Made by a program: the position numbers and the translations under genes
Assembly (NCBI GenBank): GCA_963728395.1
Contig: CAVSJJ010000004.1
Coordinates: forward strand, 1-64,000
Reading direction: 5' to 3'
DNA length: 64,000 nucleotides
Source of the DNA: CAVSJJ01 sp963728395
Lineage (GTDB): Bacteria > Actinomycetota > Actinomycetes > Actinomycetales > Dermatophilaceae
Notes under the pieces: generated by a model
The model's database searches: none
Seen by the model: only the letters and a program-made list of their open reading frames with translations
What the model was told of the DNA's origin: nothing
Shown: one piece after another, positions 33,729-42,801 of the stretch
How the letters are laid out: every line of letters starts with the position of its first letter
How positions within the stretch are numbered: position 1 is the stretch's first letter

Positions 33729-34694
33729 TCAGGGATGCCGCCGCCGACGCGGCGCGTTGATGACGAGCGCCGCGCCGAGGACGATGGCGAACCCGACGAG
33801 GACGGCCCAGGTGAGGTGCTCACCGAGGACGAGGATGCCGAGGGCGACCGAGACGACGGGGATGAGGTAGGTGATCGTCGAGGCGACCACCGGACCGGCA
33901 CCTCGCACGACGTCGAACTGGAGCATGTAGGCGAACCCGGTCCCGATGATGCCGAGCACCAGAGTGCACAGGAGGGGCAGCCAGTGGTGGGCACCGTGCC
34001 CCCCGAGGTGGTAGGCCCACAGCGACGCGATCCCCGCCGGCTGGACGGCCGACCAGACCAGGAGGAACGGCACCATGAGGACCATCCCCATCGAGAGCGT
34101 CGCCGCCGGCTGGCTCAGCCCGCCCAGGTCGGCCGTCGCGAGGAACCGGCGGTTGTAGGTCCACCCGATCCCGTAGCTCGCCCCACCCATGAGGGCCATC
34201 GCGAAGCCGAGGAGATCCGGCCGGGCCGACGTCCACGGCTGCATGATCGTCACGACGCCCGCGAACCCGATCCCCACGGCGACGAGCCGCCGGCCGGTCG
34301 CCCGCTCCCCGGGGAGGATCGCCATCGTCGCGAGGACCGTGGCGATGGGGGTCGTCGCGTTGCCGATCCCGGCCAGGGCCGAGGCGACCCGCGTCTCGGA
34401 GGCGGCGAACAGGGTGAACGGCAGCGCGGCGAGGAAGAAGCCACACACGAGGAGATGCCCCCACACCCGCGGCTCCCGCGGCAGTGAACCGCCCCGTCCG
34501 ACGAGGACGGCCAGGAGGACTAGCGCCCCGGTGAGGATCCGCAGCCCGGCGATCTGCACCGGCGCCAGGGCCTCGAGGCCGACCTTCATGAGGAGGAAGC
34601 TCGACCCCCAGATGACGGCGAGCGCGAGGTACTTCACCGGCCAGGCCACGCGCGGAGCCGTGACGACCGGTGCCAGGGTCGGGATCGTCGTCAT
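33729..34694 (-). CDS. EamA/DMT-family transporter
   Basis: The 321-residue protein has ten predicted membrane segments in two five-segment EamA repeats (first from YLALAVIWGSSFLLMKVG, second from GFAMALMGGASYGIGWTYN). The inner-membrane drug/metabolite transporter family often exports amino acids or other small metabolites, and the substrate is not predictable. It begins one base after the stop of the MetE-like gene, so the two are almost certainly co-translated. A short basic tail (INAPRRRRHP) follows the last segment. Confidence 0.85.
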   Translation of the reverse strand: MTTIPTLAPVVTAPRVAWPVKYLALAVIWGSSFLLMKVGLEALAPVQIAGLRILTGALVLLAVLVGRGGSLPREPRVWGHLLVCGFFLAALPFTLFAASETRVASALAGIGNATTPIATVLATMAILPGERATGRRLVAVGIGFAGVVTIMQPWTSARPDLLGFAMALMGGASYGIGWTYNRRFLATADLGGLSQPAATLSMGMVLMVPFLLVWSAVQPAGIASLWAYHLGGHGAHHWLPLLCTLVLGIIGTGFAYMLQFDVVRGAGPVVASTITYLIPVVSVALGILVLGEHLTWAVLVGFAIVLGAALVINAPRRRRHP

Positions 34695-34695
34695 G

Positions 34696-35679
34696 TCAGG
34701 CCTGCGTCCTCTCGCTCAGCTCGCGCGCCAGGTCCAGCGCCATCCGATGAACGTCGCGGGCGCCGGCCGCTGTGAGTCCGGCCAGCCCGCAGGTGGGCGT
34801 GACGAGGACCCGGTCGAACCCGGCCGGCTCGAGCCCGGCCCGCTCCAGCCCCTCGAGCACGAGCCGGCGAGCACCCTCGAGCCGAGAGCTGCCATCGCTC
34901 GCCAGCACCCCGGCATACACCTCGATCCCCTCCTCGAGCGTCGTCGCGACCGACTCCCACCGGGCCGGCGAGGCGGCGGTGAGGTCGAGAGACAGCCCAC
35001 CGGCACCGCTCGCGCGCAGCAGCGGGACGGGCGCGCGCGGGTGGCAGCAGTGGACGAGGGTCGGTCCGTCGCACGCCGCCAGCACCGTCCGCAGGCCCTC
35101 GGCGACGACCTGGGGGTCGACGGCCCGGACCCGGCCGTAGCCGGATGCGGTCGGCAGGGACCCCTCGAGGACGGACGGCAGCGACGGCTCGTCGATCTGG
35201 AGGATGAGCCGGGCTCCCGGGAGGAGCCGCGTCAGGGCGGCGACATGGCCGCGGATGCCCTCGGCCAGTGAGGCGACGAGGTCGCGGGTGGCCCCCTCGT
35301 CGACGACGGCCCGCTCGCCGCGGGTCAGTTCGACCGAGGCGGCGAGGGTCCACGGCCCGGCGACCTGGACCTTGAGGTCGCCGGTATACCCGTCGTAGGC
35401 CTCGGCCGCGGTGTCGAGCTCCTCACGGAGCAGCCCGGCGGTCCGCGAGGCATCCTTGCCGGGACGGTCGACCAACCGCCATCCGGAGGGCTGGAGGTCG
35501 ACCGGCAGCTCGACGAGCAACCCCGCGCCGCGACCGATGAGGTCCGCCCCCGGGCCGCGGCCGGGCACCTCGGGCAGGTAGGGCAGCCCGCCCTCCTCGT
35601 CGAGCAGGTCGCGGACGCTGACGACGGCCTCGCGCAGGTCGGTGCCCGGCCAGGAGCCGAGCCCGGTCGCTCGGGTCAT
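34696..35679 (-). CDS. MetE C-terminal-domain-like protein (Rv3015c-like)
   Basis: The 327-residue protein is a stand-alone UROD/MetE-like barrel, equivalent to the catalytic half of B12-independent methionine synthase. Zinc-ligand candidates are present: VHCCHPRAP (His and Cys, about residue 207) and TPTCGLAGLT near the C-terminus; the substrate-region acid is in LILQIDEPSLPSVLEG. M. tuberculosis has a similar protein of unknown role next to ligA. It may transfer a methyl group to a thiol, though lack of the N-terminal MetE domain makes folate use uncertain. ATG 35679 overlaps the upstream stop by four bases. Part of a three-gene run with the DUF1272 fusion and EamA genes. Confidence 0.75.
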   Translation of the reverse strand: MTRATGLGSWPGTDLREAVVSVRDLLDEEGGLPYLPEVPGRGPGADLIGRGAGLLVELPVDLQPSGWRLVDRPGKDASRTAGLLREELDTAAEAYDGYTGDLKVQVAGPWTLAASVELTRGERAVVDEGATRDLVASLAEGIRGHVAALTRLLPGARLILQIDEPSLPSVLEGSLPTASGYGRVRAVDPQVVAEGLRTVLAACDGPTLVHCCHPRAPVPLLRASGAGGLSLDLTAASPARWESVATTLEEGIEVYAGVLASDGSSRLEGARRLVLEGLERAGLEPAGFDRVLVTPTCGLAGLTAAGARDVHRMALDLARELSERTQA

Positions 35680-36587
35680 GGCATCCTCCGGGCCTCGGTG
35701 ACCGCGCGGACCGACGCGGGCACCGGGAGGTCCGCGCCCGTCCACGGCGCGGTGACGAGGTCACCGGCGACGGAGTGGAGCGGGATGACACCGCACCAGG
35801 CGTCGGTGGGGCCCTCGGGCTCCTCGGGCGGACCGGTCCTGGTCTTGACGAGCCACTGGTCCTCGACGATGGGCAGGGCGAGGACGACGGTCGCCGCCTC
35901 CTCCTTGGCCGTCATCGGCTGGACCTCGGCGACCCGGCCAGGCAGGAGACGGTTCGACAGCGCGACGAGGGCGGCGGACTTGGCCTCGCCGTGGAGGACC
36001 TCGGCGACGCCCTGGACCACCGCCGACCGGTAGTTCGCCGAGGACTCGAACGTCGAGTGGGCGACGACGAGCCCGTCGAGCACGACTACGCTGAGGGCGA
36101 CCGGCGCTCCGGCCGCGGCGCGTCGCAGCACCCCGGCACCCGTGGAGCCGTGGAGGAGGACGCGGTCGCCGTCCCGGGCGAAGAGCATGGGGACGACCCA
36201 TGGCCGGCCGTCGACGGCGAGGGCGAGGGTGCCGGCCATCTCGTCGTCGAGCAGCGCATCGAGGACCGCGCGCTCGGTGGCCGAGCGCTCCCGGTGCCGC
36301 GAGATCGGCGGTATGCCGCCGGCCGGCGCGCCCGCCTCGGGGTCGGGGCACGGCACCGGCGAGACGACCCGAGCGGTCGAGGCGGGGTGCTGCTCGAGGG
36401 CGTCGACGGTGCGGATGGGTCGCGGCACGAGGCCGCCGCCGCAGGTCGGGCAGATGCCGCCGAGGTGGCCCTCGGCACAGCGGGCACAGTACGTGCACTC
36501 GAAGGTGCAGATCCGCGCGTGGGGCGAGGCGGGCGGCAGGTCGACGTCGCAGCACTCGCAGGACGGACGCAGCTCGAGGGTGCTCAT
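35676..36587 (-). CDS. DUF1272 zinc-finger and PNPOx-like flavin-fold fusion protein
   Basis: Residues 1-60 form a DUF1272-type zinc domain: RPSCECCDVDLPP, then CTFECTYCARCAEG and ICPTCGGGLVPRP, nine cysteines in all. After a proline-rich linker (about 60-95), residues 100-290 match the split-barrel FMN-binding fold of the pyridoxamine 5'-phosphate oxidase/NimA group (LALAVDGRPWVVPMLFARDGDRVLLHGSTGAGVLR; VHSTFESSANYRSAVVQG). Both halves are normally separate proteins. Function unknown; a flavin- or haem-linked reductase with a zinc or Fe-S accessory module is a guess. It is divergent from a MocR regulator, which commonly senses PLP, and heads the operon with the MetE-like protein and EamA transporter. 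Confidence 0.8.
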   Translation of the reverse strand: MSTLELRPSCECCDVDLPPASPHARICTFECTYCARCAEGHLGGICPTCGGGLVPRPIRTVDALEQHPASTARVVSPVPCPDPEAGAPAGGIPPISRHRERSATERAVLDALLDDEMAGTLALAVDGRPWVVPMLFARDGDRVLLHGSTGAGVLRRAAAGAPVALSVVVLDGLVVAHSTFESSANYRSAVVQGVAEVLHGEAKSAALVALSNRLLPGRVAEVQPMTAKEEAATVVLALPIVEDQWLVKTRTGPPEEPEGPTDAWCGVIPLHSVAGDLVTAPWTGADLPVPASVRAVTEARRMP

Positions 36588-36810
36588 CGGGGACTCCCCT
36601 GCCCGGGTCGGGCCGCTCGGGTCGTCGTCATCGGCGGTTGCTCCTGGGGTCGTGCTGGTGCGGATGGGTCGGCGCCCTTGCGGGGCCGGTCGGCGCCCCT
36701 CCCGGGGCCGGCGGGGTCCCCGGGACGCCGCGGACCCCAGTCAAGCCCGATTCTGGCCCATCGGCGAGATCCGCAATGCCCGGGGAACGCAGGACCAGTA
36801 TCGTGCGCGC

Positions 36811-38232
36811 ATGGCGAGGACGGTGGCGGTGTCCACGGTGGTCCCGCGGGTGGCCGACGGGACCGCGCCGCTGCGGCACCGGATCGCCGACGCCCTCGTC
36901 ACCGAGCTGCGGGAGGGGCGGCTCCGGCCGGGTGACCCGCTCCCGTCGACCCGGGCCCTCGCCGCGACGCTCGGCGTCTCTCGGGGGCCGGTCGTCGCGG
37001 CATACGACGAGCTTCTTGCCGCGGGCTTCATCGTCACCCGCGCCGGCTCCGGGACGGTCGTCGCGCGGGAGGCCGACGTCGCCGCGGCCGCGGGGGCGGT
37101 GTCGCACGTCCGGCCGGCCGCGCGCCGCGGAACCCCGCCGTCACCCACGCAGCCACCCCCGCCTCGCTGGGACCTGCGGCCCGGGCGCCCGGACACGTCG
37201 CTCATCGACGCCACGGCCTGGCGACGGGCGTGGCGGCATGCCGGGGCCGGCATCCCCGGGAACGACGCCGGGGCCGGCCCGACGCACATCCGCCTGCGGA
37301 TCGCGCTCGCCGATCACCTGCGCCGCTCGCGTGGGATCGCCCTCGACCCCGATGACCTCCTCGTCGTGCCGGGCGTCGCGGCGTCGCTGCGGTCCCTTCC
37401 CGAGGCGCTCGGCCTCGTCGGGCGCGCCGCCGTCCTCGAGGACCCCGGGTACGTCGAGGCCATGACGGCCTGGGGCGAGACCGGGGTGCGGGTGCGGACC
37501 GTGCCGGTCGACGAGGACGGGCTGGACCCGAGCACGCTGCGCGAAGACGACGCGGCGGTCTATGTCACGCCGTCGCACCAGTACCCCTCGGGTGGACGCA
37601 TGCCGGTCGGCCGACGCGCCGAGCTCATCGCCTGGGCCGGGCGGACCGGGGCCGTCGTCGTCGAGGACGACTACGACGGCGAGTTCCGGTACGACGTCTC
37701 GCCGCTGCCCGCGTTGCGGTCCCTGCCCGACGCGCCGGAGCACGTCGTCTACGTCGGCACCGCCTCCAAGGTCATCGCACCGAGCCTGCGCGTCGCCTGG
37801 CTCGTCCCACCACAGCACCTGCGCGACCGGCTCCGGGTGGCTCTCGAGGTGCGCGGGCTCGTCGTCAACGAGGCGACCGGCGCGGCCCTGGCCGAGTTCA
37901 TCGCCTCGGGGGCGCTGGCGGCGCACCAGGCGCGGGCGACCCGCACGTATGCCGCCCGCCGAGCGGCCCTCGTCGCCGCCCTCGGCCGCCACCTGCCGGA
38001 GCTGACCGTGCAGGGGGTCGACGCCGGTCTCCACGTCGTCCTCGGCCTGCCCGAGTCCGTCGACGACCTTGCGGCGGCGACCCGGCTCCTCCGGCGCGGG
38101 CTCGCCGTCAGCCCACTCTCGGCATACTGCGCCGAGCGAAGCCTCAGCGGGCTCGTCCTCTGCTACGCGGGGCTTGCCGAGTCCCAGGCGGAGGCCGCCG
38201 CGCGGACCCTCGCGGCGGTCCTGGCCGGTTGA
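36811..38232 (+). CDS. MocR-type regulator (GntR helix-turn-helix plus aminotransferase domain)
   Basis: The 473-residue protein has an N-terminal winged helix (LREGRLRPGDPLPSTRALAATLGVSR, residues 33-58), a Pro-rich linker, and a class I aminotransferase-like domain with the PLP lysine in VYVGTASKVIAPSLRVAWL (about residue 327) and DDYDGEFRY. MocR proteins bind PLP or an amine adduct and activate a divergent gene, so the DUF1272/PNPOx fusion is the likely target. A TATCGT hexamer six bases before the ATG suggests a leaderless transcript. The 36588-36810 gap shows GC-rich inverted repeats near 36695-36745 but no clear MocR direct repeat. Confidence 0.9.
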   Translation: MARTVAVSTVVPRVADGTAPLRHRIADALVTELREGRLRPGDPLPSTRALAATLGVSRGPVVAAYDELLAAGFIVTRAGSGTVVAREADVAAAAGAVSHVRPAARRGTPPSPTQPPPPRWDLRPGRPDTSLIDATAWRRAWRHAGAGIPGNDAGAGPTHIRLRIALADHLRRSRGIALDPDDLLVVPGVAASLRSLPEALGLVGRAAVLEDPGYVEAMTAWGETGVRVRTVPVDEDGLDPSTLREDDAAVYVTPSHQYPSGGRMPVGRRAELIAWAGRTGAVVVEDDYDGEFRYDVSPLPALRSLPDAPEHVVYVGTASKVIAPSLRVAWLVPPQHLRDRLRVALEVRGLVVNEATGAALAEFIASGALAAHQARATRTYAARRAALVAALGRHLPELTVQGVDAGLHVVLGLPESVDDLAAATRLLRRGLAVSPLSAYCAERSLSGLVLCYAGLAESQAEAAARTLAAVLAG

Positions 38233-38251
38233 CCCCCCGGGCGCGGCCGCG

Positions 38252-39349
38252 TCAGGGGGCGGGGGTGGACGCGCGTGACGTCGCGGCGATCGTCGCCGAG
38301 CCGAGCACCCTGGTGCCGGCGTAGAGGACGACCGCCTGACCCGGGGCGACCCCCCGCACCGGACGGTCGAGACGGACCCGGACCCGCCGGTCCTCGAGCA
38401 CGGAGGCCGCGGCCGCCACCTCCTCGCCGTGGGCCCGGACCTGTGCTCCGACGGCCAGCTCGCCGTCCGCGGTGGGGCCGCACCATCGCGCCTCCTCGCC
38501 GACGATCTCGTCGACGCCGAGCAGATCCGCGGTGCCGATGACGACCCGGCGGCCGGCGGCGTCGACATCGACGACGTAGCGGGGGGTGCCGTCCAGTGCC
38601 GCGCGGTCGACGCCGAGACCGCGTCGCTGGCCGATCGTGAAGCCGTAGGTGCCGGTGTGGGTGCCGACGACCTGGCCCGCGGTGTCGACGATCTCGCCGG
38701 GGCGCTCCCCGAGCCGGGCGCCGAGGAAGGCGCGGGTGTCGCCATCGGGGATGAAGCAGACATCGTGGCTGTCCGGCTTGCGGGCCACGGACAGGCCGCG
38801 CGCCTCGGCCTCGGCGCGCACCTCGCTCTTGACGGAGTCACCGAGCGGGAAGGCCGCCCCCGCCAGCTGCTCGGCGTCGAGCACGCCGAGGACGTAGGAC
38901 TGGTCCTTCGCGGGGTCGACCGCCCGGTGCAGCTCGCGCGCGCCGTCGGGCCGCTCGACCACCCGGGCGTAGTGGCCGGTCGCGACGGCGTCGAAGCCGA
39001 GGGCCCAGGCCCGGTCGAGCAGCGCGGCGAACTTGATCCGCTCGTTGCAGCGCAGGCACGGGTTAGGGGTCCGGCCCGCCGCGTACTCCTCGACGAAGTC
39101 CTCGACGACGTCCTCGGCGAACCGCTGGGCGAAGTCCCATACGTAGAAGGGGATGCCGAGCCGGTCCGCCACCCGCCGGGCGTCACCGGCGTCCTCGATC
39201 GTGCAGCACCCCCGGGCTCCCTCGCGCAGCGTGGCCGCCGAACGCGACAGGGCGAGGTGCACCCCGACGACCTCGTGGCCCGCGTCGACCATGCGGGCGG
39301 CGGCGACGGCCGAGTCGACACCCCCGCTCATCGCGGCGACGACCCGCAT
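38252..39349 (-). CDS. mnmA: tRNA-specific 2-thiouridylase
   Basis: The 365-residue enzyme thiolates the wobble uridine of tRNA-Lys, -Glu and -Gln. PP-loop MSGGVDSAVAAARMV is at the N-terminus, the first catalytic cysteine is in NPCLRCNERIKF (about residue 105) and the second in KPDSHDVCFIPDGD. C-terminal beta-barrel domains are intact. ATG 39349 overlaps the stop of the cysteine desulfurase by one base (TGATG), which secures the start and links persulfide supply to tRNA thiolation, as in M. tuberculosis trmU-iscS. Confidence 0.95.
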   Translation of the reverse strand: MRVVAAMSGGVDSAVAAARMVDAGHEVVGVHLALSRSAATLREGARGCCTIEDAGDARRVADRLGIPFYVWDFAQRFAEDVVEDFVEEYAAGRTPNPCLRCNERIKFAALLDRAWALGFDAVATGHYARVVERPDGARELHRAVDPAKDQSYVLGVLDAEQLAGAAFPLGDSVKSEVRAEAEARGLSVARKPDSHDVCFIPDGDTRAFLGARLGERPGEIVDTAGQVVGTHTGTYGFTIGQRRGLGVDRAALDGTPRYVVDVDAAGRRVVIGTADLLGVDEIVGEEARWCGPTADGELAVGAQVRAHGEEVAAAASVLEDRRVRVRLDRPVRGVAPGQAVVLYAGTRVLGSATIAATSRASTPAP

Positions 39350-40614
39350 CAGGCGCTCCGCGCGGTCCGGTGCTCGCCGGTCCCGGGCCCCGAGGACCGC
39401 CCGGCGGCGGCCCGGGCGTGCCGCCCACCACGCGCGGCGCCCGACGCCCGGCGGGCCCGTTCGATGACCGCGGGCAGCGCCGCGAGCGCCGCATCGACGT
39501 CCTCCGGCGTGGAGGTGTGGCCGAGGCTGAGCCGGAGAGCCCCCCGGGCCTGGGCCTCGGTGTAGCCCATGGCGAGGAGGACGTGGCTGGGCTGCGGCAC
39601 CCCGGCCTGGCAGGCAGACCCGGTGCTGCACTCGACACCGGCCGCGTCGAGCAGGTAGAGGAGGGAGTCGCCCTCGCACTCGGGGACGATGAGATGAACG
39701 ATTCCCGCGAGCCGACGCTCGAGGTCGCCGGGCGTCCAGGTGCCGGTCACCCCGATGTCGAGGTCGAGCTCGAGCACCCCTTCGACGAGCCGGTCGCGCA
39801 GCGCGCCGACCCGCTTGGCCTCGACCTCACGCCGGCCCACGGTGTGCTCGACGGCGGCCGCCAGGGCCGAGATGGCCGGGACGTCGAGGGTTCCGCTGCG
39901 GACCTGGCGCTCCTGGCCACCGCCGTGCAGGAGCGGGACGAGGGTGGCGTCGCGCCGAGCCACGAGGGCGCCGACCCCGATCGGGCCGCCCAGCTTGTGG
40001 CCGGTGAGGCTGAGCAGGTCGACCCCGCTCGCTGCGAAGTCGACCGGGAGCATCGGCACGGCCTGGACGGCGTCGGTGTGGAACGGGATGCCGTGGTCGT
40101 GGGCCAACGCCGCGAGCTCGGCGACCGGCTGCACCGTCCCGACCTCGTTGTTGGCCCACATCACGGTGACGAGGGCGACGGAGGCCGGGTCGGCCTCGAT
40201 GGCGACGACGAGGTCCTCGGGGTGGATGTGGCCGTCCCGGTCCGGCTCGAGCCAGGTGACCGAGGCCCCCTCGACCTGGACGAGGTGCTCGACGGCGTCG
40301 AGGACGGCGTGGTGCTCGAATCCGCTCGCGATGACCCGGGTGCGGCGCGGGTCCGCGGCGCGGCGGGCGGCGTACGTCCCCTTGACGGCGAGGTTGTCCG
40401 ACTCGGTGCCCCCGGACGTGAAGACGATCTCGGAGGGGCGGGCCCCCAGGGCCACGGCGATCCGCTCGCGCGCCTCCTCGACCGCCGCCCGGGCCCGCCG
40501 GCCGGCGGTGTGCAGCGAGGAGGCGTTCCCGACGGTCGCGGCCCGCTGGCAGAACACCTCGATCGCCGCGGGCAGCATCGGCGTCGTCGCCGCGTGGTCG
40601 AGGTAGGCAGTCAT
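39349..40614 (-). CDS. iscS: Cysteine desulfurase (IscS/NifS-like)
   Basis: The 421-residue PLP enzyme abstracts sulfur from cysteine as an enzyme-bound persulfide. The PLP lysine is in LSLTGHKLGGPIGVGALV (about residue 206), the N-terminal AYLDHAATTPMLPAA is typical, and the catalytic Cys is in VECSTGSACQAGVPQPSHVL (about 330) on the flexible loop. A disordered Arg/Ala-rich tail of about 40 residues follows the family end. It is translationally coupled to mnmA, its likely sulfur acceptor. No scaffold protein gene is adjacent. Confidence 0.93.
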   Translation of the reverse strand: MTAYLDHAATTPMLPAAIEVFCQRAATVGNASSLHTAGRRARAAVEEARERIAVALGARPSEIVFTSGGTESDNLAVKGTYAARRAADPRRTRVIASGFEHHAVLDAVEHLVQVEGASVTWLEPDRDGHIHPEDLVVAIEADPASVALVTVMWANNEVGTVQPVAELAALAHDHGIPFHTDAVQAVPMLPVDFAASGVDLLSLTGHKLGGPIGVGALVARRDATLVPLLHGGGQERQVRSGTLDVPAISALAAAVEHTVGRREVEAKRVGALRDRLVEGVLELDLDIGVTGTWTPGDLERRLAGIVHLIVPECEGDSLLYLLDAAGVECSTGSACQAGVPQPSHVLLAMGYTEAQARGALRLSLGHTSTPEDVDAALAALPAVIERARRASGAARGGRHARAAAGRSSGPGTGEHRTARSA

Positions 40615-40715
40615 GAGGATCGATTCTAGGTCGCTGTCGAGCCCCGTCCCGCCGCGCGAGGGCGGGTGGGCGTGCTCGGCCCCGGTCCAGGGGCCACCAC
40701 GTCAACACCGAAAGG

Positions 40716-40751
40716 CCGGGGGGTATGCCGCGGGCGCGGCATACCCCCCGG
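40716..40751 (-). terminator. 17-bp octamer-pair terminator after etfA
   Basis: Arms 40716-40732 and 40735-40751 are perfect 17-bp reverse complements with a two-base loop, followed on the minus strand by CCTTTCGG. It lies 29 bases past the etfA stop and before the cysteine desulfurase start. The stem core is two head-to-head GTATGCCG octamers. Confidence 0.7.
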
Positions 40752-40779
40752 TCGGCGTCGACGCGAGGACGCCGGACGC

Positions 40780-41736
40780 TCAGCCCTTGGCCTTCTTGAC
40801 CGCCTCGGTCGCCTGAGGGAGCACGGAGAAGAGGTCGCCGACGACGCCGAAGTCGACGAGCTCGAAGATCGGCGCCTCCTCGTCCTTGTTGACCGCGACG
40901 ATCGTCTTCGAGGTCTGCATGCCGGCCCGGTGCTGGATGGCGCCGGAGATGCCGGCCGCGACGTACAGCTGCGGAGAGACCGTCTTGCCGGTCTGGCCCA
41001 CCTGCGTGCTGTGCGGGTACCAGCCGGCGTCGACCGCAGCGCGGGAGGCGCCGACCGCGCCGCCGAGGCTGTCGGCGAGCGCCTCGATGGGGGCGAAGTC
41101 GCCGTTCACGCCGCGGCCGCCGGCGACGACGATGGCGGCCTCGGTCAGCTCGGGCCGGCCGGTCGAGGCCCTCGGCTGGGTGTCGACGATCCTGGCGGCC
41201 TTGGCGGCCTCGGACAGGGTGACCTCGACCTTCTCCATCGTCCCTGCGGCCGGTGCCGCCGAGATCGCGACGGAGTTGGGCTTGACGCAGACGATCGCCG
41301 CGCCTCGGGTCACCGTCGCCGTCACGGTGAAGGAGCCGGCGAAGACCGACTGGGTCGTCTCGACCCCGTCGGCACCGGCCACGACGTCGACGGCGTCGGT
41401 GATCAGGCCCGAGCCGGTCTTGATCGACACCCGCGCGGCGACCTCCTTGCCCGCGGCGCTGCTCGGGATGAGCACCGCGACCGGCGAGGTGCGCTCGACG
41501 AGGGCCGCGAGGATCTCGGCCTGGGGGGCGACGAGGTACTCGAGCGCGTCGGGGGCGTCGTAGGTGTAGATCTTCTGGGCGCCGTACTTGGCGAGGGTCT
41601 TGGCCGCCACGTCGGCGCCGACGCCGATGTGCACCGCCGCCGGCTCGCCGAGGCGCTGAGCGAGGGTGAGCAGCTCGGCGGTGGACTTGCGGACCTTGCC
41701 GTCGACGTGGTCGACCAGAACGAGAACGTCAGCCAT
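40780..41736 (-). CDS. etfA: Electron transfer flavoprotein subunit alpha
   Basis: The 318-residue subunit holds FAD and passes electrons from acyl-CoA and related dehydrogenases to the membrane. The C-terminal FAD domain is clear: VVAGGRGVNGDFAPIEALADSLGGAVGASRA, then HSTQVGQTGKTVSPQLYVAAGISGA, IQHRAGMQTSKTIVAVNKDEEAPIF and DFGVVGDLF. It is downstream of etfB by 29 bases and ends at the hairpin terminator at 40716-40751. An ETF-quinone oxidoreductase gene is not in the window. Confidence 0.95.
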   Translation of the reverse strand: MADVLVLVDHVDGKVRKSTAELLTLAQRLGEPAAVHIGVGADVAAKTLAKYGAQKIYTYDAPDALEYLVAPQAEILAALVERTSPVAVLIPSSAAGKEVAARVSIKTGSGLITDAVDVVAGADGVETTQSVFAGSFTVTATVTRGAAIVCVKPNSVAISAAPAAGTMEKVEVTLSEAAKAARIVDTQPRASTGRPELTEAAIVVAGGRGVNGDFAPIEALADSLGGAVGASRAAVDAGWYPHSTQVGQTGKTVSPQLYVAAGISGAIQHRAGMQTSKTIVAVNKDEEAPIFELVDFGVVGDLFSVLPQATEAVKKAKG

Positions 41737-41765
41737 GGGTGTGCCTTTCCTTTCGTCCTGGCGGG

Positions 41766-42548
41766 TCAGAGGAACTTGCGGGCGGACAGGAACTCGGCGA
41801 GCTTCGCGCCGCCGTCACCCTCGTCGGTGACGACCTCGCCCTGGGTGCGCGGCGGCCGCTTGGTGAAGGAGACGACCCTCGTCCAGGCCCCCTCGAACCC
41901 CACCTGGCCGGGTTCGACGCCGAGGTCGGCGAGCGACCACTCCTGCACCGGCTTCTTCTTCGCCGCCATGATCCCCTTGAACGAGGGGTAGCGCGGCTCG
42001 TTGATCTGATCGGTGACCGAGACCAGCGCCGGGAGCGAGGACTCGATCGTCTCCGACGCGGCGTCGCCGTCCCGACGGATCGTCAGCGACGAGCCCTCGA
42101 CGGTGAGCTGCGCGGCATACGTCACCTGGGGCAGCCCGAGCCGCTCGGCGAGCATGGCCGGGACGACCCCCATCGTGCCGTCCGTCGAGGACATGCCGGT
42201 CATGACGAGGTCGTACTCGCCGATCTTCCTGATCGCCTCGGCGAGGAGGAGGGAGGTTCCGGCGGCGTCGGAGCCGTGGATGGCCTCGTCGCTCACGTGC
42301 ACACCCTTGTCGGCACCCATCTGCAGGGACTTCTTGATCGCGTCCGCCGCCGCGGCGGGCCCGACGGTGAGGACGGTGACCTCGCCCTCGCCCGCCTCGA
42401 CGAGCTTGAGCGCCTCCTCGACGGCGTACTCGTCCAGCTCGGAGAGCAGGCCGTCGACGTTCGAGCGGTCGGTGGTGTTGTCGGCCTCGTCGAACGTCCG
42501 GTCGCTCTGGGCGTCCGGGACGTACTTCACGCATACGACGATGTTCAT
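41766..42548 (-). CDS. etfB: Electron transfer flavoprotein subunit beta
   Basis: The 260-residue subunit begins MNIVVCVKYVPDAQSDRTFD and contains the family segments DEYAVEEALKL, VTVLTVGPAAA, GVVPAMLAERLGLPQVTYA and the recognition-loop region ALVSVTDQINEPRYPSFKGIMAAKKKP. It forms a heterodimer with EtfA and binds AMP. ATG 42548 is the only start giving the conserved N-terminus. It is divergent from the DUF2254 gene; the gap (42549-42801) holds GGTCACC-N4-GGTGACC at 42682-42699, a possible operator of unknown owner. Confidence 0.95.
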   Translation of the reverse strand: MNIVVCVKYVPDAQSDRTFDEADNTTDRSNVDGLLSELDEYAVEEALKLVEAGEGEVTVLTVGPAAAADAIKKSLQMGADKGVHVSDEAIHGSDAAGTSLLLAEAIRKIGEYDLVMTGMSSTDGTMGVVPAMLAERLGLPQVTYAAQLTVEGSSLTIRRDGDAASETIESSLPALVSVTDQINEPRYPSFKGIMAAKKKPVQEWSLADLGVEPGQVGFEGAWTRVVSFTKRPPRTQGEVVTDEGDGGAKLAEFLSARKFL

Positions 42549-42801
42549 CCGCGTGCCTCGTCCTCTTCTCGAGTCGTTGTTACTTGCGGGTACAGACGGT
42601 CCATCCTGCCAGCCTCCGCCCGGCGGGCCGAGGGCGGGTCGGCGTGATGCCGGCCACGCCCACCGGGTCACGGTCAGGTTAGGTCACCCTCCGGTGACCC
42701 GCCGCACCGAGGCGGACGTGACCCTGGCCACACCGCGCGGGCCGGATGCTCGCGGGAGGGACCGGGAGCCCGCATCCGCTCGATCTGACAGGATCGGCGT
42801 C

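Noticed and set aside
40711..40760. Riboswitch upstream of the cysteine desulfurase
   Set aside because: The structure is a simple two-arm hairpin downstream of etfA, and it is on the wrong side of the desulfurase start to be its leader.
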